64,000 bases of DNA from TH5896 sp049578985 (GCA_049578985.1 JBAUMZ010000198.1:59360-123359), one strand, 5' to 3'; shown: positions 19,365 through 28,284, counted from the first letter of the stretch. Made by a program: numbers and translations. Notes: generated by a model not told the origin, from the letters alone.

Positions 19365-20117
19365 CTATTCAGATTTTAACCTAGCAAGTTCTTCAAATGC
19401 CTCATTTAATTCCTTTAGAATGTTACTTCGAAATCGGGAAAATTTAGCATCTTCTAACAGCAAATTCAACATTTTATCTTCTTCATGGTTTGGTTGGTCT
19501 GTTTGTTTAAGACCTCTACCTCTTGAAATGCCCATGTAGCGGGAATACAATCGCGTTAACCTGATTCCTAAACTAAATGCGAATGTTTTCAGGTCTAATT
19601 CAAGTATTTTCAAATATCTATCTCTATCTTTCAAAATCTTTAAGGATCTAACGGTCTCAATAGTACGTTTTGAGGCAACACAGCATAGATGCAAGTAATT
19701 GGAGATTATGATTGCAGCTCGAGGACTCCAATATTTGACGGTATTCTCTTCCATGTACTGAAACAACAATAGTTGCAAAATAATATTTTCACAATATTTC
19801 GAGAGTAAAATGCCGGAAAAAACCTGATTCTCGCTCAGAATATAAAATAATCCGCAGGTAGTTAGTGCGTAGTTTCGGCCGCCTCTTCTAAACCGCCTTC
19901 CCTGAATCACTTCTATGAGATTACGATCGATAAAGGTAGAGATTAGCTTTTCATCCTCATAGTTAAATGGTAGCTGCCTTTTGAACCATAAATACGAATG
20001 TATCCCTTCATTCTTATTAGAAAGTTCCATGAGCCTTAGAAATGAAGCTTTTTCCGGACCCTTCAACTCAGCAGGAGTACAAATGATAAGTTTGGATACG
20101 TACTCAGCATAACTCAT
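19365..20117 (-). CDS. Hypothetical protein, possible N-terminal winged helix
   Basis: A 250-residue soluble protein. Residues about 20-95 have the helix pattern of a winged-helix domain (EKASFLRLMELSNKNEGIH, then EDEKLISTFIDRNLIEVI and a basic RRFRRGGRNYALTTCG hairpin). The rest is helical and ends with a charged coiled-coil-like tail (LNEAFEELARLKSE). Its function is unknown; a DNA-binding regulator is a guess. A normal ATG lies at the 5' end. Confidence 0.55.
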   Translation of the reverse strand: MSYAEYVSKLIICTPAELKGPEKASFLRLMELSNKNEGIHSYLWFKRQLPFNYEDEKLISTFIDRNLIEVIQGRRFRRGGRNYALTTCGLFYILSENQVFSGILLSKYCENIILQLLLFQYMEENTVKYWSPRAAIIISNYLHLCCVASKRTIETVRSLKILKDRDRYLKILELDLKTFAFSLGIRLTRLYSRYMGISRGRGLKQTDQPNHEEDKMLNLLLEDAKFSRFRSNILKELNEAFEELARLKSE

Positions 20118-20183
20118 GTTACTGGAACGTATACAACTCAGGTTGTTATATATAGCGATCTTATAGTCCCCATTTGCAAAGAT

Positions 20184-20483
20184 CTAATATGAATGCGATT
20201 GAGATTTGTGTGATTTGAGCTTTCGGAAGGTCGAAAATTTGCCGCCACATTTATCGCATCTCCACTGATTCGCTCTCGCATCTCTATATCGAATATGATT
20301 GTCCAATTCCGTATTGTACATGCCTATGTGTACATCATAGTTTATTGGATTGTAATTGATCCTATACTTTAGCTTGGCCAGATTAACCCTCAACATTGAA
20401 TGGGTAACTATGCAAGATTTAAGGATGGTACTTAACTTAATGGTTACATTTACAAAATGAAATTTAGCATGAAATAAATTCAT
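20184..20483 (-). CDS. Small C2H2 zinc-finger protein
   Basis: The C terminus is a textbook C2H2 finger: WRCDKCGGKFSTFRKLKSHK, with spacing C-x2-C-x12-H-x4-H ending QSHSY. Small single-finger proteins occur in thaumarchaea and may bind nucleic acid or other proteins. The frame opens at 20483 giving 99 residues. An internal ATG beginning MYNTELDNHIRYRD would give a 45-residue protein consisting almost entirely of the finger, so the start is unresolved. The gene stands alone. Confidence 0.6.
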   Translation of the reverse strand: MNLFHAKFHFVNVTIKLSTILKSCIVTHSMLRVNLAKLKYRINYNPINYDVHIGMYNTELDNHIRYRDARANQWRCDKCGGKFSTFRKLKSHKSQSHSY

Positions 20484-20803
20484 TCATTCAAATCATAATA
20501 ACAATAACAATAACAATAATCATTAAAAGAATTCAGAAATCGGATTTCATTATCGGATACGGATCTGAGAAGCTTTAAGCTAGTCATTTGGGCAATCGTG
20601 TAAGTTTGAGAAGTCACGAAACCGTCCAAATTTATTGTTTATCCATAAATCCGTATTACGGTGTAGCTAGTTCATACTGCAGTTTCGCTATTTATCAATT
20701 GACGAGCGACGCTAATACTTGCTATGTGATCAAATCCTCAAAATTAGACTTCTTGCAAGTTCTCGAAATCCAGATATAACTGTGACATTGAAAGATCTGT
20801 CAT
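20484..20803. other. Intergenic region with a short hexanucleotide repeat
   Basis: It contains a microsatellite of about four ATAACA units at 20496-20520, just upstream of the zinc-finger gene. Otherwise no feature is supported; the 63-codon plus-strand frame at 20588 has no protein-like character. Confidence 0.4.
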
Positions 20804-21103
20804 ATGGAAGATGGAACTCCTTCGACTCAGAATACTGTTCCTTTCCCGACATTGACCATCCTGTACTTGCCAATGGAGGCTGAGACCATTGTGACAGAGA
20901 TTGGTCAGAAATACAATAACATGACCGCGGAAGATTGCACTGGATTTTTTGCAGGGGGATCAGAAAGGCGATTCAAGAAGGTAACCATCTGGAGTCAGGG
21001 AATTGATAGTCTTTGGTTTAATGCAATCGTGGCTAGAATCAAAGAGCTATCGGATCTGGCCAAAATACCTATCGTCTCAGGTGGTATAATGTATTGCATC
21101 TAA
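20804..21103 (+). CDS. Hypothetical protein
   Basis: A 99-residue open frame with ATG start, mixed charge, and no signal peptide or recognised domain. The sequence (METIVTEIGQKYNNMT-like middle, IARIKELSDLAKIPIVSGG-like end) looks protein-like and moderately helical. No ribosome-binding site is evident; an A/T element AGATATAACT lies about 35 bases upstream. It may be a real lineage-specific gene. Confidence 0.4.
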   Translation: MEDGTPSTQNTVPFPTLTILYLPMEAETIVTEIGQKYNNMTAEDCTGFFAGGSERRFKKVTIWSQGIDSLWFNAIVARIKELSDLAKIPIVSGGIMYCI

Positions 21104-21238
21104 CTACATGTTTATTTGGTTAGACCTCTCAATGACCTCTTAATCTCAAAATTGGATAGTCGGAAATAGATCAGAGCCAACCAAATAAGGATAGCAATTA
21201 TATGGTTTGACATGTAGCAATTTTTACGAATAGCTGAT

Positions 21239-22660
21239 TTGGTTGCAGTTGTAGTAGTGAAATTCGGAGGAAGCGCGCTTGGCATTCATGGATCTTTACT
21301 TCCCATGGTTATAGAGCGGATAAGGCAACTTAAGGAAGATGCAAAAATAGTTGCTGTTTTTTCTGCACCCATCATTAAGTACGAAGAAAAGAATGTTTCG
21401 ATGACTGATGTAGCACTAAACAAAGGCAAGAGTTTCGCCTCTTCGCGGCCAGCTGATTTAGGAGTGCTTAGAAGTGTATACGACGATTTATCATCGAATC
21501 ATCTTAGCTCAGCTTACCGACAGGAATTCGTAGATCTTTTAAACTCCTTTTTTCACGAGGTGACCGTATCTCTTAAGCAAGCTGCGGAAAATAAGCGCTT
21601 TGTGGATGTTATCAGATCAAGGACATTGGCATACAGTGGCGAAATTCCTATGTCTTACCTAATGGATTATGTCCTAAAGAGTAAGGGCTTTAGATCTGGA
21701 CATGTTAGCATAACACAATGGCCAATTATCACTGATGACAATTTTGAAGGGGCAAATTTCAGTTTGGAAGATTCTAAAAGAAGAATTTCTCATTTGTTAG
21801 ATCTGATTGAAAATAACGAAGTTGTTACCATGGGGGGGTTCATAGGAAAGACACCTGATGGGCTTGAGACTACATATGAACGAGGCGGCTCTGATAGGAC
21901 TGCTTCAGATATTGCTATCCTTCTTAGCGACAAATATAATGTCAGATTAGACTTTGAAAAGGACGGTGCTGTGCAAAGCGCCGATCCTAAAGTAGTTAAA
22001 AATGAATTACATTACGTTACTCATTTATCCTACAACGAAGCTAGGTTGGCAGGTATGTTCGGGATGAAGATTCTCGACCCAGTGGCGATAAAAGAGATTG
22101 ATGACAACGGCTTAGATATCCCCATAACGGTGACCGATACGTCATATCCTTCACGTTTTACGATCATAAAGAGGACATTGCCAAATTATGTGGACGAGAA
22201 TCTAATCAAGATCGTTACTGGTAAAAAAAACTGCGCTATTGTAAGAATGGATTCAATCTCTGCTTCACATTTGTTAGCAATGCTTGAGAAGGTGAGAGAG
22301 TATCACGAATTTGTGAAACTATCTCCTTTCCGAGTCGATGACCTTGAAATCTCAAGAATACTTTTTTTGGATGCAGAATTCATAAGAAGGAACGAGCGAT
22401 ATTTTAGAGCGTATAGCTCAAAGGTGGACATAATATACCAAAGAGGTGTGGTTACGATGATCGGAGACAATATGTGGAAGAGTCCTCGAATTGCATCTTT
22501 GGCAAGTAGCACCGTGGGTGAGCATGGCATTAACATTCTCAATTTAGATGCGCAAGAAGAGACGTCAAGAATACTCATAGTTGTAGAAGATTCAGGTAAC
22601 AGCGTCAATAACGCCATCTGCGCCATACATTCTCAACGACCTAAGTTTCATGTTAAGTAA
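21239..22660 (+). CDS. lysC: Aspartate kinase
   Basis: A 473-residue enzyme phosphorylating aspartate, the entry to lysine, threonine and methionine synthesis. The amino-acid-kinase domain starts VVKFGGSALG (residues 7-16) and contains the aspartate-binding ERGGSDRTASDIA and DPVAIKEI segments. Tandem ACT domains follow at about 320-470 (for example GEHGINILNLDAQEETSRIL), indicating feedback control. The start is TTG at 21239, the only choice that keeps the first beta strand. The gene is monocistronic here. Confidence 0.92.
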   Translation: MVAVVVVKFGGSALGIHGSLLPMVIERIRQLKEDAKIVAVFSAPIIKYEEKNVSMTDVALNKGKSFASSRPADLGVLRSVYDDLSSNHLSSAYRQEFVDLLNSFFHEVTVSLKQAAENKRFVDVIRSRTLAYSGEIPMSYLMDYVLKSKGFRSGHVSITQWPIITDDNFEGANFSLEDSKRRISHLLDLIENNEVVTMGGFIGKTPDGLETTYERGGSDRTASDIAILLSDKYNVRLDFEKDGAVQSADPKVVKNELHYVTHLSYNEARLAGMFGMKILDPVAIKEIDDNGLDIPITVTDTSYPSRFTIIKRTLPNYVDENLIKIVTGKKNCAIVRMDSISASHLLAMLEKVREYHEFVKLSPFRVDDLEISRILFLDAEFIRRNERYFRAYSSKVDIIYQRGVVTMIGDNMWKSPRIASLASSTVGEHGINILNLDAQEETSRILIVVEDSGNSVNNAICAIHSQRPKFHVK

Positions 22661-22911
22661 TGAATTAAGGCTGGCTCTACAAAACATTGCAATTATGCCT
22701 TCCAAGAATAAGAAAAAATAATGATCATGTTCCAATATTTTCCTTACAATGATTTCAACTATTTGTCCAACAACCTCTTCGCATTAGCTAGTGCACGGCT
22801 TTGTACTATGTCATGAAGATACTCCGGCTAAATTTGAGGCCATCCCAAGGAAGCTAACCAGCAGAAATGCAGCTTTATAACGGCTGATATGAAATCGGGA
22901 GCAGGATCAGA
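22661..22911. other. Intergenic region, nothing recognised
   Basis: About 250 A/T-rich bases between lysC and the CPBP protease gene on the same strand. No RNA, repeat or ORF is supported. Confidence 0.4.
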
Positions 22912-23523
22912 ATGCTAGGCCAATTTGCAAAGGACTTGAACCCATTACGATGGCTATCCAAATTTCAGCGAACATCGATTCTATATTTGTTATTAATGTT
23001 TGGATTTTATCATTCATTAGGTCTTATTGTTGCCCTTGCTGGTGCATTTTTGATACAAACAACTATTCCCGGTTATGTCGAACCCAATATTCCTCGATAT
23101 TTTGATTCTGTAGTGTTGGCTGGTCCTATTGAAGAGTCATTATTTTTTGGTATTCCTTTGTACGGTTTAGCAAATGGAAACGCTGCACTAATTGGAGGCT
23201 TAGTTTGGATTTTTCTCCATCTCATCAATACCGAAGATCTATCTATTTTGAGTCTTGCATATATCAATTGGTTATTTGTAATCCCTTCATTTTTTTTCAG
23301 TTTTCGAGTATGGATTTCTGGTAAAGGTTGGTTTGCTGTCGTATCTCACTCGGTTTGGAATTGCTTATTCTTTCTTGCCGGGTGCTATGCCGGCGAATAT
23401 AGATGCGTGCCGTATGAAAATCCGAGTACGCTACTGAGCGGCGCCTTTCTTGCCGCATTGCTTGTCATAATTACCTATTGGTTATATCAGAAGAGGAATT
23501 ACTTACTTGAAAGGAAGATATAA
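22912..23523 (+). CDS. CPBP-family intramembrane metalloprotease (CAAX/Abi type)
   Basis: A 203-residue membrane protein with about five hydrophobic segments. The family's three catalytic motifs are present: EESLFFG (Glu74-Glu75), FLHLIN (His103) and HSVWN (His146/Asn150). These place it with Rce1-like glutamate/metal-type intramembrane proteases. The substrate is unknown; archaeal members may process small exported peptides. The ATG start is clear. Confidence 0.85.
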   Translation: MLGQFAKDLNPLRWLSKFQRTSILYLLLMFGFYHSLGLIVALAGAFLIQTTIPGYVEPNIPRYFDSVVLAGPIEESLFFGIPLYGLANGNAALIGGLVWIFLHLINTEDLSILSLAYINWLFVIPSFFFSFRVWISGKGWFAVVSHSVWNCLFFLAGCYAGEYRCVPYENPSTLLSGAFLAALLVIITYWLYQKRNYLLERKI

Positions 23524-23675
23524 GACAGCATTCTCTGAAGTATTTAGTATATCCAGTCTTGGTAGTAGGCTAAAATTTGCTTCTCGCGGTAAATGCGATA
23601 TTGGTGATGGATTCAAAGGCATTCGAGCGTTACAGTCAAATATTGGTCCTGGGTTATCGATCCATACAGCTCGGA

Positions 23676-23805
23676 AGCCCGGTCGAGCACGTCATAAATG
23701 TGCGCCGAATCTAGTGGCCAAACTTACTTGAGGGCTAGGGATTTCAGGCTCTGGATCTATAAGAAAAGAAACCTGAGGACAGCAGTTCGAATCTGCTCCG
23801 GGCTA
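23676..23805 (+). tRNA. tRNA-Gln (anticodon CTG) with three predicted introns
   Basis: Acceptor AGCCCGG (23676-23682) pairs perfectly with CCGGGCT (23798-23804), discriminator A. The T arm is AGCAG-TTCGAAT-CTGCT and the anticodon stem TCAGG/CCTGA. The 130-base span needs 57 bases removed. Three bulge-helix-bulge folds predict introns at 23686-23709 (24 nt, after G10), 23722-23738 (17 nt, D loop after A21) and 23755-23770 (16 nt, canonical 37/38). Removal gives exactly 73 bases with D stem GTCT/GGAT, D loop containing AGTGGCCA as in other archaeal tRNA-Gln, and loop CTCTGGA. It ends nine bases before the pckA stop on the other strand. Confidence 0.7.
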
Positions 23806-23813
23806 CTCTTCAT

Positions 23814-25415
23814 TTACTGCGTTCTAGGACCCGCATTAATGACATCTATCGGCATATTGCCAAATTTCTGGAAGTTTTTGACAAACAGGGAAGCGAGTCT
23901 TTTGGCAGATTCCAGGTACTTTTGTTTGTCAGACCACGTGTTGATAGGATCAAGGATATAATCCGGGACTCCCGGACATGAGATTGGAATCTCTACATTG
24001 AATATTTCGTGTCGTTTATAAGAAACTTTTTCCAAATCACCATTTAGTGCTGCTTTCACCGTGGATCTGGTGTGTTGAAGGTCCATCCTACGTCCAACTC
24101 CGTAAGGTCCCCCCACCCATCCCGTGTTTATTAAATAAGCCTTCGAACCATGTTGCGTAATTCTTTCACCAAGCATGTCTGCGTATACTCTTGGCTTCAA
24201 CATCATGAACGGTGCGCCAAAGCAATGAGAAAAAGTCTCTTGTGGTTCAGTGATGCCCCTCTCTGTGCCAGCCAACTTACTAGTGTAGCCGGACATAAAG
24301 TGATACATAGCGTGCTCTTTTGACAATCTTCCAATTGGAGGAAGTACTCCGAACGCGTCTGCTGCTAGGAAAATAATGACATCCGGATGGTCCCCTATAC
24401 TCGGTAAAACGGCGTTTGGAATGAATTCAATAGGGTATGCAACCCGAGTGTTTTCTGTTAGCGACTCGTCGTCAAAATCGGGTATTCGATATTGGTCAAG
24501 GATAACGTTCTCCATAACCGAACCAAATTTTATTGCATTCCAAATTTGTGGTTCCTTTGATCTTTGTAAGTTTATACATTTTGCATAACAACCACCTTCA
24601 AAGTTGAAGATTCCATTCTTTGACCATCCATGTTCATCGTCTCCAATCAGACGCCTCTCTGGATCAGCAGAAAGTGTCGTTTTTCCAGTGCCTGACAAGC
24701 CAAAGAAAAGAGCCGTCCTTCCATCACTACCTATGTTCGCGGAGCAGTGCATAGGAAAAATATCTTTGAGTGGAAGCAGATAATTCATTGCGGAAAACAT
24801 TGATTTCTTTATTTCTCCTGCATAGGATGTTGAGCCAATCAATACAATGCGCTTCGTGAGATTGAGAATGATGAAGGTCTCACTTTTTGTCCCGTCTACC
24901 TCTGAGCGGGCTTGGAAATCAATTATAGATAATATAGTAAATGATGGATTATGACTTAAAAGTTCTGGAGGGGATGGGCGTATGAAAATCTGCGTCGCAA
25001 AGAGATTGTGCCATGCATTATCTGTTATTGTTCTAATCGATAGCCTGCTCTCTTTCTCTGCGCCAATGTATCCGTCGAACACAAAAGCTTCCTTTCCATC
25101 AAGGGATCTTTTCATCCTGCTGAAAATTGTGTCAAATTTCTCAGGGGATAATGGGTGATTTATTTTTCCCCAATCGACAGAATCATGTGTCAAATCATCA
25201 TCCACAATATATCGGTCATCAGGCGATCGGCCCGTAAACTTGCCAGTTCTGACGGAAAGAGCCCCAGTTGTAGAGAGTTCTCCTTCTCGCCTATGAATGG
25301 CAGCTTCAATTAATGATGGAGGAGGTAAGTTTCTGCGCAATTTGGCAAAATTGAAACCCGCTTCTTGTAATTGAACAGTACATCGTAGGTCAGCTGCCGA
25401 TAAGCTGTCATTCAT
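23814..25415 (-). CDS. pckA: Phosphoenolpyruvate carboxykinase (ATP)
   Basis: A 533-residue ATP-type PEPCK converting oxaloacetate and ATP to phosphoenolpyruvate and CO2, the first committed step of gluconeogenesis from the carbon-fixation cycle. The kinase-1a P-loop GLSGTGKTTLSADP (about 235-248) and kinase-2/metal motif LIGDDEHGWS are intact. TGRSPDDRYIVDD near 60 binds oxaloacetate. The N-terminal and C-terminal lengths match the bacterial/thaumarchaeal ATP enzyme rather than the GTP form. Transcribed convergently with tRNA-Gln. Confidence 0.95.
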   Translation of the reverse strand: MNDSLSAADLRCTVQLQEAGFNFAKLRRNLPPPSLIEAAIHRREGELSTTGALSVRTGKFTGRSPDDRYIVDDDLTHDSVDWGKINHPLSPEKFDTIFSRMKRSLDGKEAFVFDGYIGAEKESRLSIRTITDNAWHNLFATQIFIRPSPPELLSHNPSFTILSIIDFQARSEVDGTKSETFIILNLTKRIVLIGSTSYAGEIKKSMFSAMNYLLPLKDIFPMHCSANIGSDGRTALFFGLSGTGKTTLSADPERRLIGDDEHGWSKNGIFNFEGGCYAKCINLQRSKEPQIWNAIKFGSVMENVILDQYRIPDFDDESLTENTRVAYPIEFIPNAVLPSIGDHPDVIIFLAADAFGVLPPIGRLSKEHAMYHFMSGYTSKLAGTERGITEPQETFSHCFGAPFMMLKPRVYADMLGERITQHGSKAYLINTGWVGGPYGVGRRMDLQHTRSTVKAALNGDLEKVSYKRHEIFNVEIPISCPGVPDYILDPINTWSDKQKYLESAKRLASLFVKNFQKFGNMPIDVINAGPRTQ

Positions 25416-25600
25416 CGATTCGTTTTATGCGAGTTTTTGCATATTTATTTGATTTCCTCAAATTATGGGGTCAGAATACACTAATTGTGAAAAAAGGGGG
25501 CAAGGAGCAAAGTTGAGGAGAAGGTTCTTGAAGAGAAGGCTCGTGAAGAGCTGATAGACACAAGAATGATTATTTATGGGGTCTGCCTGAGTATTTAATC

Positions 25601-26023
25601 GTGTCCGATTACTATAATGTACTGAACCTGCAACAATCGGCATCCCACGAAGATATTAAACGATCCTTTAGGCAGCTCGCGCTGAAGTATCATCCAGATA
25701 AGAACCGAAACTCGGAAGATTCCAAAAAGAAGTTTATGGAAGTTGTGGAAGCGTACGAAATTCTATCGGATGACCAATCCCGGAAAGAATATGATCTTAC
25801 TTACAAGTATGAGTCTTTCAGCATAAATCGAGAATGGACACCTCCTGCTGATTGGCAACAGGTCTATAGCTATGAGCATCTGAAGAAGGAATACGATCGA
25901 TCCCACCTGGCTGGAGGTATGTGGGATATCAGCGACAGAGCTAGTGGAAGTTTGTGGAAGGCCACCTTGTTTTTGTTTGTTGGCCTGCTTGGGTTAGTTG
26001 CATTCATTTTGTGGATCAGATAG
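25601..26023 (+). CDS. Membrane-anchored J-domain (DnaJ-like) protein
   Basis: A 140-residue protein. Residues 3-65 form a J domain (DYYNVLNLQQSASHEDIK..., HPD at 31-33, YEILSDDQSRKEYD), the part that stimulates Hsp70 ATPase. There is no Gly/Phe or zinc-finger region. A C-terminal transmembrane helix (about 116-138, ATLFLFVGLLGLVAFILW) anchors it, with the J domain probably cytoplasmic. The start is GTG at 25601. A role in recruiting DnaK to the membrane is inferred. Confidence 0.82.
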   Translation: MSDYYNVLNLQQSASHEDIKRSFRQLALKYHPDKNRNSEDSKKKFMEVVEAYEILSDDQSRKEYDLTYKYESFSINREWTPPADWQQVYSYEHLKKEYDRSHLAGGMWDISDRASGSLWKATLFLFVGLLGLVAFILWIR

Positions 26024-26181
26024 GACATAAGTAAAATCTGCAAAAGCTTGCACATATGCCTGTATTGGTTTTGGAAAACAAATTTCCTCAATTTTGGGGT
26101 TTTATTTGGTTTTGCAACCATCGCAAAGCTCATCCACAGAAGGAATAAAAGGGGACCGTAGCAGAGTCTTTTTGATCAAGA

Positions 26182-26478
26182 TTGAGAGTCGTTGCTGTAG
26201 GTAGTAGGGTCTTTGTTACCAGCTTTCAGTTGGCAGGTGTAGAAGGCATCAAGGCAAACTCTGCGGAAGATGTATTGAAGGAGATCGGCAGGATTAGTAA
26301 TAGCGATGATGTGGGACTGATTCTTGTTAGTGATGACTTTGGCAAGCAGATTCGATATCAATTAACTGAATTGCGATCTAAAAAGCCAATTCCCCTAGTA
26401 TTTGAGCTTCCCTCACCCGGAAGTAGCAAAGAAGCCGTTGATTACCGCGCTTTGCTCAAACAGATTCTTGGCGTATGA
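26182..26478 (+). CDS. atpF: A-type ATP synthase subunit F
   Basis: A 98-residue central-stalk subunit of the archaeal rotary ATPase. It has the Rossmann-like pattern MRVVAVGSRVFVTSFQLAGV, GLILVSDDFGKQIR and PLVFELPSPGS, all characteristic of V/A-ATPase subunit F. The start is TTG 26182. No other ATPase subunits flank it, so it is separated from the main operon, in contrast to the compact clusters of many archaea. Confidence 0.8.
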   Translation: MRVVAVGSRVFVTSFQLAGVEGIKANSAEDVLKEIGRISNSDDVGLILVSDDFGKQIRYQLTELRSKKPIPLVFELPSPGSSKEAVDYRALLKQILGV

Positions 26479-26513
26479 TAGGAATTTTGGACCTACGCTC
26501 CTACCCACCTATT

Positions 26514-27299
26514 TCAATGCCGGCTGCTTGTATTCTGGAGAGCTTTTCTTCCAAATATGAGATAGGTTGTATGACCTATCATCCTCATCGCCGGCCGTGT
26601 TTTTCCTGTCCTGGCCTCGATGTTCCTTACCATCAACTCAGTAGAATCAACGAATACGAAACCGAACTCTGTTAGCGCCGAGGACATTTTTTCTAATTGG
26701 TTCATGGTAGGGCATATTGCTACGAGGCTTCCACTCGGTCTCAGTGATTCATACGTCTTCTCGAGCATTGTCCAGGGATCTCCAATGTCAATGACAACTA
26801 TGTCTACTTCACCACAGTTCGCCTCTTGGAATTGGGTATGATCATGAAACGTTACAAAATCCGTTAGGTTTGCCTTTTTGATGTTTTTCTTGGCGATGGA
26901 GCTAAATTTTGGATTCAAGTCAAAGGTGTAGACATGTCCGGAAGGCCTAACGATGCTTGCTAAGTAGGTCGTCAGTCCGCCACTACCAGTGCCAACTTCT
27001 AGAACTTGTGAACCACTTGTGAGTCCACTACGTATCCCTATATATGCTAGATCCTTGGGGTATACGATTTGAGTTGACCTTTCTGATTTCATCACAAAAT
27101 CATATACCAATGGTTCAAGAAGAATGACTTTCTTTCCTTTAGAAGACAAAAGATGCGAACCAAAATTAGTGCCCACTGCTTCTCCAATATCAAACACGCC
27201 TAAATGGGTGTGGAACTTCTTTCCAGTACTTGCCTCTACCAACCAAGTTTTTTGAGGGGAGTGGTAAAGAAGTACGTACGATCCATCTTCAATTATCAT
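26514..27299 (-). CDS. trmI: tRNA (adenine-N1)-methyltransferase TrmI
   Basis: A 261-residue SAM-dependent enzyme making m1A at position 57/58 of the T loop. The SAM motif I VLEVGTGSGGLTTYLA spans about 99-114. VYTFDLNPKF, the catalytic IDIGDPW segment and a C-terminal MRMIGHTTYLIFGRK typical of the family follow. The N-terminal small beta domain (residues 1-75) is present. It is transcribed divergently from queC, another tRNA-modification gene, across a 280-base region containing a palindrome. Confidence 0.9.
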   Translation of the reverse strand: MIIEDGSYVLLYHSPQKTWLVEASTGKKFHTHLGVFDIGEAVGTNFGSHLLSSKGKKVILLEPLVYDFVMKSERSTQIVYPKDLAYIGIRSGLTSGSQVLEVGTGSGGLTTYLASIVRPSGHVYTFDLNPKFSSIAKKNIKKANLTDFVTFHDHTQFQEANCGEVDIVVIDIGDPWTMLEKTYESLRPSGSLVAICPTMNQLEKMSSALTEFGFVFVDSTELMVRNIEARTGKTRPAMRMIGHTTYLIFGRKALQNTSSRH

Positions 27300-27576
27300 G
27301 AATTAACCATGTTATACCGATGATAAAAATTAATCCAATATTCAGAACCAATCCACCAGGCTGCTAATTAGTAGCATTTGCATTGAAATTGTTTGAATTG
27401 CATCATGGCCCTGGCCATGTATATAAGAAATTTTACTTCTTTCAATCCGTTGCTAAGGCAACCATACATTAAAGTTCTCAAATTGAGGGTAATTAACGCT
27501 TCTTAAATTTTAGTGAAGTAAATTGGAGAGGTGTTGAGGAGGAAAAGTCCATAATATCTGGCCTGCTATTTAGAAT
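27300..27576. other. Divergent trmI/queC regulatory region with long queC leader
   Basis: Holds a 16-base palindrome abutting a TATA box (27404-27427), then about 140 bases of leader before queC. The leader contains a small hairpin GTTGC/GCAAC and a GGAGAGG/GAGGAGG purine run. No riboswitch family was recognised. Confidence 0.4.
27404..27427 (+). promoter_or_regulatory. Palindrome next to the queC TATA box
   Basis: CATGGCC (27404-27410) and GGCCATG (27413-27419) form a perfect inverted repeat around CT, followed directly by TATATAAG (27420-27427). The position immediately upstream of TATA is where archaeal BRE and regulator sites lie, so a dimeric regulator could control the queC-folE transcript. 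Confidence 0.45.
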
Positions 27577-28284
27577 ATGGTCTCAACGAAGGCAGTTTGC
27601 ATACTTAGTGGTGGATTGGATTCCGTTGTTTCGGCATTCTATGTTAAGCAACTTTGGAATTTTGTGCCATATACGATTACTTTTCAATATGGTCAAAGGT
27701 CGACAGAAGAGATGAAGAGAGCACGGTTATTTTCTATGCTATTAGGATCTGAAGTGCACAAGGAGATTGATATAGGCTTCATGAAAGATCTCTACGGCAG
27801 CTATAACACGTTGACTGGTAAGAATACCATTATTCCGGAAAGATTTCACCAGTCAATGGTTGTTCCACACAGAAACTCAGTTTTTTTGACGATAGGCGCA
27901 GCTTGGGCCGCTAGCCAAGAGATTGGTGTTTTAGTGTACGGAGCGCATGCTGACGATCAGAATTATCCTGATTGCCGGCCCAAGTTTGTAAGCTCTCTTG
28001 AAAACATGTTGAAGGAATCTGACCTTGATGCCATAAACATTGGCTTACGAAAGCGGATCGAAATCTGGTGTCCAGCGAAAGAGAATATCCACAAGAATGA
28101 GCTGGTCAGGATTGGGTACGATCTTCTGGGGAATAAGATCTTCGATACTTGGAGCTGTTATTCAGACGGATCACGAAATAGTCTTAATAAACCCGTGCAC
28201 TGTGGCGCTTGTGAATCATGCGTCAACCGAAAATCAAGTTTTAACGAAGCAAATATTCAGGATAAAACGGTATATGCTACGTGA
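27577..28284 (+). CDS. queC: 7-cyano-7-deazaguanine synthase
   Basis: A 235-residue enzyme converting 7-carboxy-7-deazaguanine to preQ0 with ATP and ammonia, the precursor of archaeosine in tRNA. The PP-loop SGGLDS is at residues 11-16, and the zinc site is formed by Cys194, Cys209, Cys212 and Cys215 (HCGACESCVNRK). GAHADDQNYPDCR is a substrate-binding segment of the family. folE, the first enzyme of the pathway, follows about 90 bases downstream, so the two form a functional operon. Confidence 0.94.
   Translation: MVSTKAVCILSGGLDSVVSAFYVKQLWNFVPYTITFQYGQRSTEEMKRARLFSMLLGSEVHKEIDIGFMKDLYGSYNTLTGKNTIIPERFHQSMVVPHRNSVFLTIGAAWAASQEIGVLVYGAHADDQNYPDCRPKFVSSLENMLKESDLDAINIGLRKRIEIWCPAKENIHKNELVRIGYDLLGNKIFDTWSCYSDGSRNSLNKPVHCGACESCVNRKSSFNEANIQDKTVYAT

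Noticed and set aside
20496..20520. ATAACA repeats as a CRISPR-like or phase-variation tract
   Set aside because: Only about four short units, no spacers, and it lies outside coding sequence; a simple microsatellite is enough.
23507..23731. 74-codon plus-strand frame after the CPBP protease gene
   Set aside because: It overlaps the protease end and runs into the tRNA-Gln gene; the sequence is not protein-like and the tRNA explains the conserved structure.
27440..27576. queC leader as a preQ1/preQ0 riboswitch
   Set aside because: Only a weak small hairpin is visible and none of the known preQ1 aptamer sequence patterns was found.
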